Source of the DNA: an uncultured Oscillibacter sp.
GTDB taxonomy: Bacteria > Bacillota > Clostridia > Oscillospirales > Oscillospiraceae
DNA: 6,210 nt
Direction: 5' to 3'
Assembly: GCA_946530565.1 (NCBI GenBank)
Contig: CAMNAE010000109.1
Coordinates: 1-6,210 of the forward strand
The notes beneath the pieces are model-generated. The model searched no databases, was not told where the DNA came from, and was given only the letters and a program-made list of their open reading frames with translations. Each line of letters starts with the position of its first letter. Positions within the stretch are counted from its first letter, which is position 1. The position numbers and the translations under genes were made by a program. Of this stretch, positions 5,133-6,210 are shown one piece after another.

Positions 5133-6208
5133 GGCTTTACGATCAGGTTGATGATCTTGTCCTGACGGAAGATCGTCTTGACGATGCTCATGCCCTCGAC
5201 GGAGCGTTTGACCTTGTCGAGCTCCAGCGCCGCGGCCTTCACGCTCTCCTCGTCGCTGCCGGAGGGGACCTCGACCGTGCCCTTGAGCTTGCCGCCGACC
5301 TGCACCGCGATCGTGGCGGTCTGTGCCTTCGTCTTGGCCTCGTCGTACACGGGCCAGGCGGACTGCATGGCCATTTTGCCGGTCTTCTCGGCAAAGCCGA
5401 GCATCTCCCATAGCTCCTCGACGATGTGCGGGGCGAAGGGGCTGAGCATTTGCAGCAGCGGCTTCATATCGCCCTTCGTGCAGCCGTTCGTATAGAACTC
5501 GTTCAGAAGCGTCATCATCGCAGCGATCGCCGTGTTCATCTTGAGGGAGTCGATGTCCTCGCCGACCTTGCGGATCGTGCGGTGGATCGAGGGCTCGTTC
5601 TTCGCCGAGATCTCGTACGTATCCTCAGCCGTCTCGGCGAGGTTCCACACGCGGTCCAAAAAGCGCTTGCAGCCCTTCACGGCGTCGTCGGACCAGGTGG
5701 CGGTGTCCTCGAAGTCGCCGATGAACATGATGTAAAGGCGCATCGTGTCGGCGCCGTAGGCCCTGACGACATCGTCGGGGTTCACGACGTTGCCGAGCGA
5801 CTTCGACATCTTGACGGCCGGGCGCTGGGCTTGCGCGCCGTGTTTCTCGATGAGCGCCTGCTTCTCCTCCTCGGTCTTTGCGTTGCCCACATAGTGCGGG
5901 TTCTGGCCGAGGATCATGCCGTGGCTCGTGCGCTTGGCATAGGGCTCCTTGGTGTGGACCACGCCGATATCGTAGAGGAACTTGTGCCAGAAGCGGCTGT
6001 AGAGCAGGTGGAGCGTCGTGTGCTCCATGCCGCCGTTGTACCAGTCCACCGGACCCCAGTACTCCTCGGCCTCCTTGGAGAAGGGCGCCTCGTCGTTGTG
6101 GGGATCCATATAGCGCAGATAGTACCAGCAGGAGCCGGCCCAGTTGGGCATGGTATCGGTCTCGCGCTTGGCGGGGCCGCCGCAGCAGGGGCAGGTGGTG
6201 TTGACCCA
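5123..6208 (-). CDS. leuS: Leucyl-tRNA synthetase, 5' partial (C-terminal part)
   Basis: The C-terminal 361 residues of bacterial LeuRS, the class I enzyme that charges tRNA-Leu with leucine in the cytosol. The frame stays open to the window edge; residues before the Met at 6151 read WVNTTCPCCGGPAKRETDT, a normal LeuRS stretch, so that Met is internal. The order is as expected: the Cys-containing motif just before PNWAGSCWYYLRY, then WGPVDWYNGGMEHTTLHLL (fragment 51-69), the KMSKS signature loop for ATP at fragment 133-137 (bases 5812-5798), the helical anticodon-binding domain beginning near FLDRVWNLAE, and the small C-terminal domain ending in IAVQVGGKLKGTVEVP and the terminal Lys-rich tail. 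LeuRS is usually 800-870 residues, so rather more than the N-terminal half, with HIGH motif and editing domain, lies beyond the window. The stop is 117 bases from the pta start, but a separate pta promoter lies between, so co-transcription is not needed. Confidence 0.97.
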   Translation of the reverse strand, partial: WVNTTCPCCGGPAKRETDTMPNWAGSCWYYLRYMDPHNDEAPFSKEAEEYWGPVDWYNGGMEHTTLHLLYSRFWHKFLYDIGVVHTKEPYAKRTSHGMILGQNPHYVGNAKTEEEKQALIEKHGAQAQRPAVKMSKSLGNVVNPDDVVRAYGADTMRLYIMFIGDFEDTATWSDDAVKGCKRFLDRVWNLAETAEDTYEISAKNEPSIHRTIRKVGEDIDSLKMNTAIAAMMTLLNEFYTNGCTKGDMKPLLQMLSPFAPHIVEELWEMLGFAEKTGKMAMQSAWPVYDEAKTKAQTATIAVQVGGKLKGTVEVPSGSDEESVKAAALELDKVKRSVEGMSIVKTIFRQDKIINLIVKPAK

Positions 6209-6210
6209 GT

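Noticed and set aside
5098..5210. T-box or other leader element around leuS
   Set aside because: A leuS T-box would be upstream of the leuS start, which lies outside the window; the sequence here is the 3' end of the gene.
1..6210. Mobile element, defence system, CRISPR array, tRNA or rRNA
   Set aside because: Both strands are filled with ordinary metabolic, transport, regulatory and translation genes. No transposase-like protein, regularly spaced repeats, cloverleaf or rRNA-like stretch was seen.

Overview
The window looks like chromosomal DNA of a GC-rich anaerobic member of the Bacillota, most likely a Clostridia/Oscillospirales-type gut organism. The basis is Shine-Dalgarno sites of the GGAGG type, sigma-A-like promoters in short AT-rich gaps between GC-rich genes, and a pta close in sequence to Bacillota enzymes. 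The species cannot be fixed from the sequence alone. Six protein genes fill almost all of it. The four gaps are 67 to 133 bases long and carry terminators, promoters or likely operators. I see no RNA gene, mobile element or CRISPR array.

Left part (1-1824, + strand): the 3' part of a LarA-like (DUF2088, lactate racemase N-domain family) gene is translationally coupled, by an ATGA overlap, to an HpcH/HpaI-type class II pyruvate aldolase. The pair looks like the end of a catabolic operon for a hydroxy acid or sugar acid. A strong hairpin ends it and probably also serves the convergent gene.

Middle (1892-3896): a sodium:solute symporter (SSS family, - strand) and a MarR-family regulator (+ strand) are transcribed divergently from a 133-base gap. 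Both directions have a recognisable promoter. Over the symporter promoter lie alternating TTGAT/ATCAA half-sites. Over the marR promoter lie three TGTAC boxes spaced exactly 11 bp apart. This suggests a self-contained ligand-responsive uptake switch, and is the least routine part of the window.

Right part (3974-6210, - strand): pta (phosphate acetyltransferase) has its own near-consensus promoter and a terminator, with no ackA beside it. Upstream of it is the 3' half of leuS (leucyl-tRNA synthetase), cut by the window end. These are core metabolic and translation genes.

No clear undescribed multi-gene system is visible. The best leads are the unassigned LarA-like/aldolase pair, the two-part operator region between symporter and marR, a 15-base motif shared by two terminator hairpins, and an Asp-to-Glu change at a proposed catalytic position of Pta.
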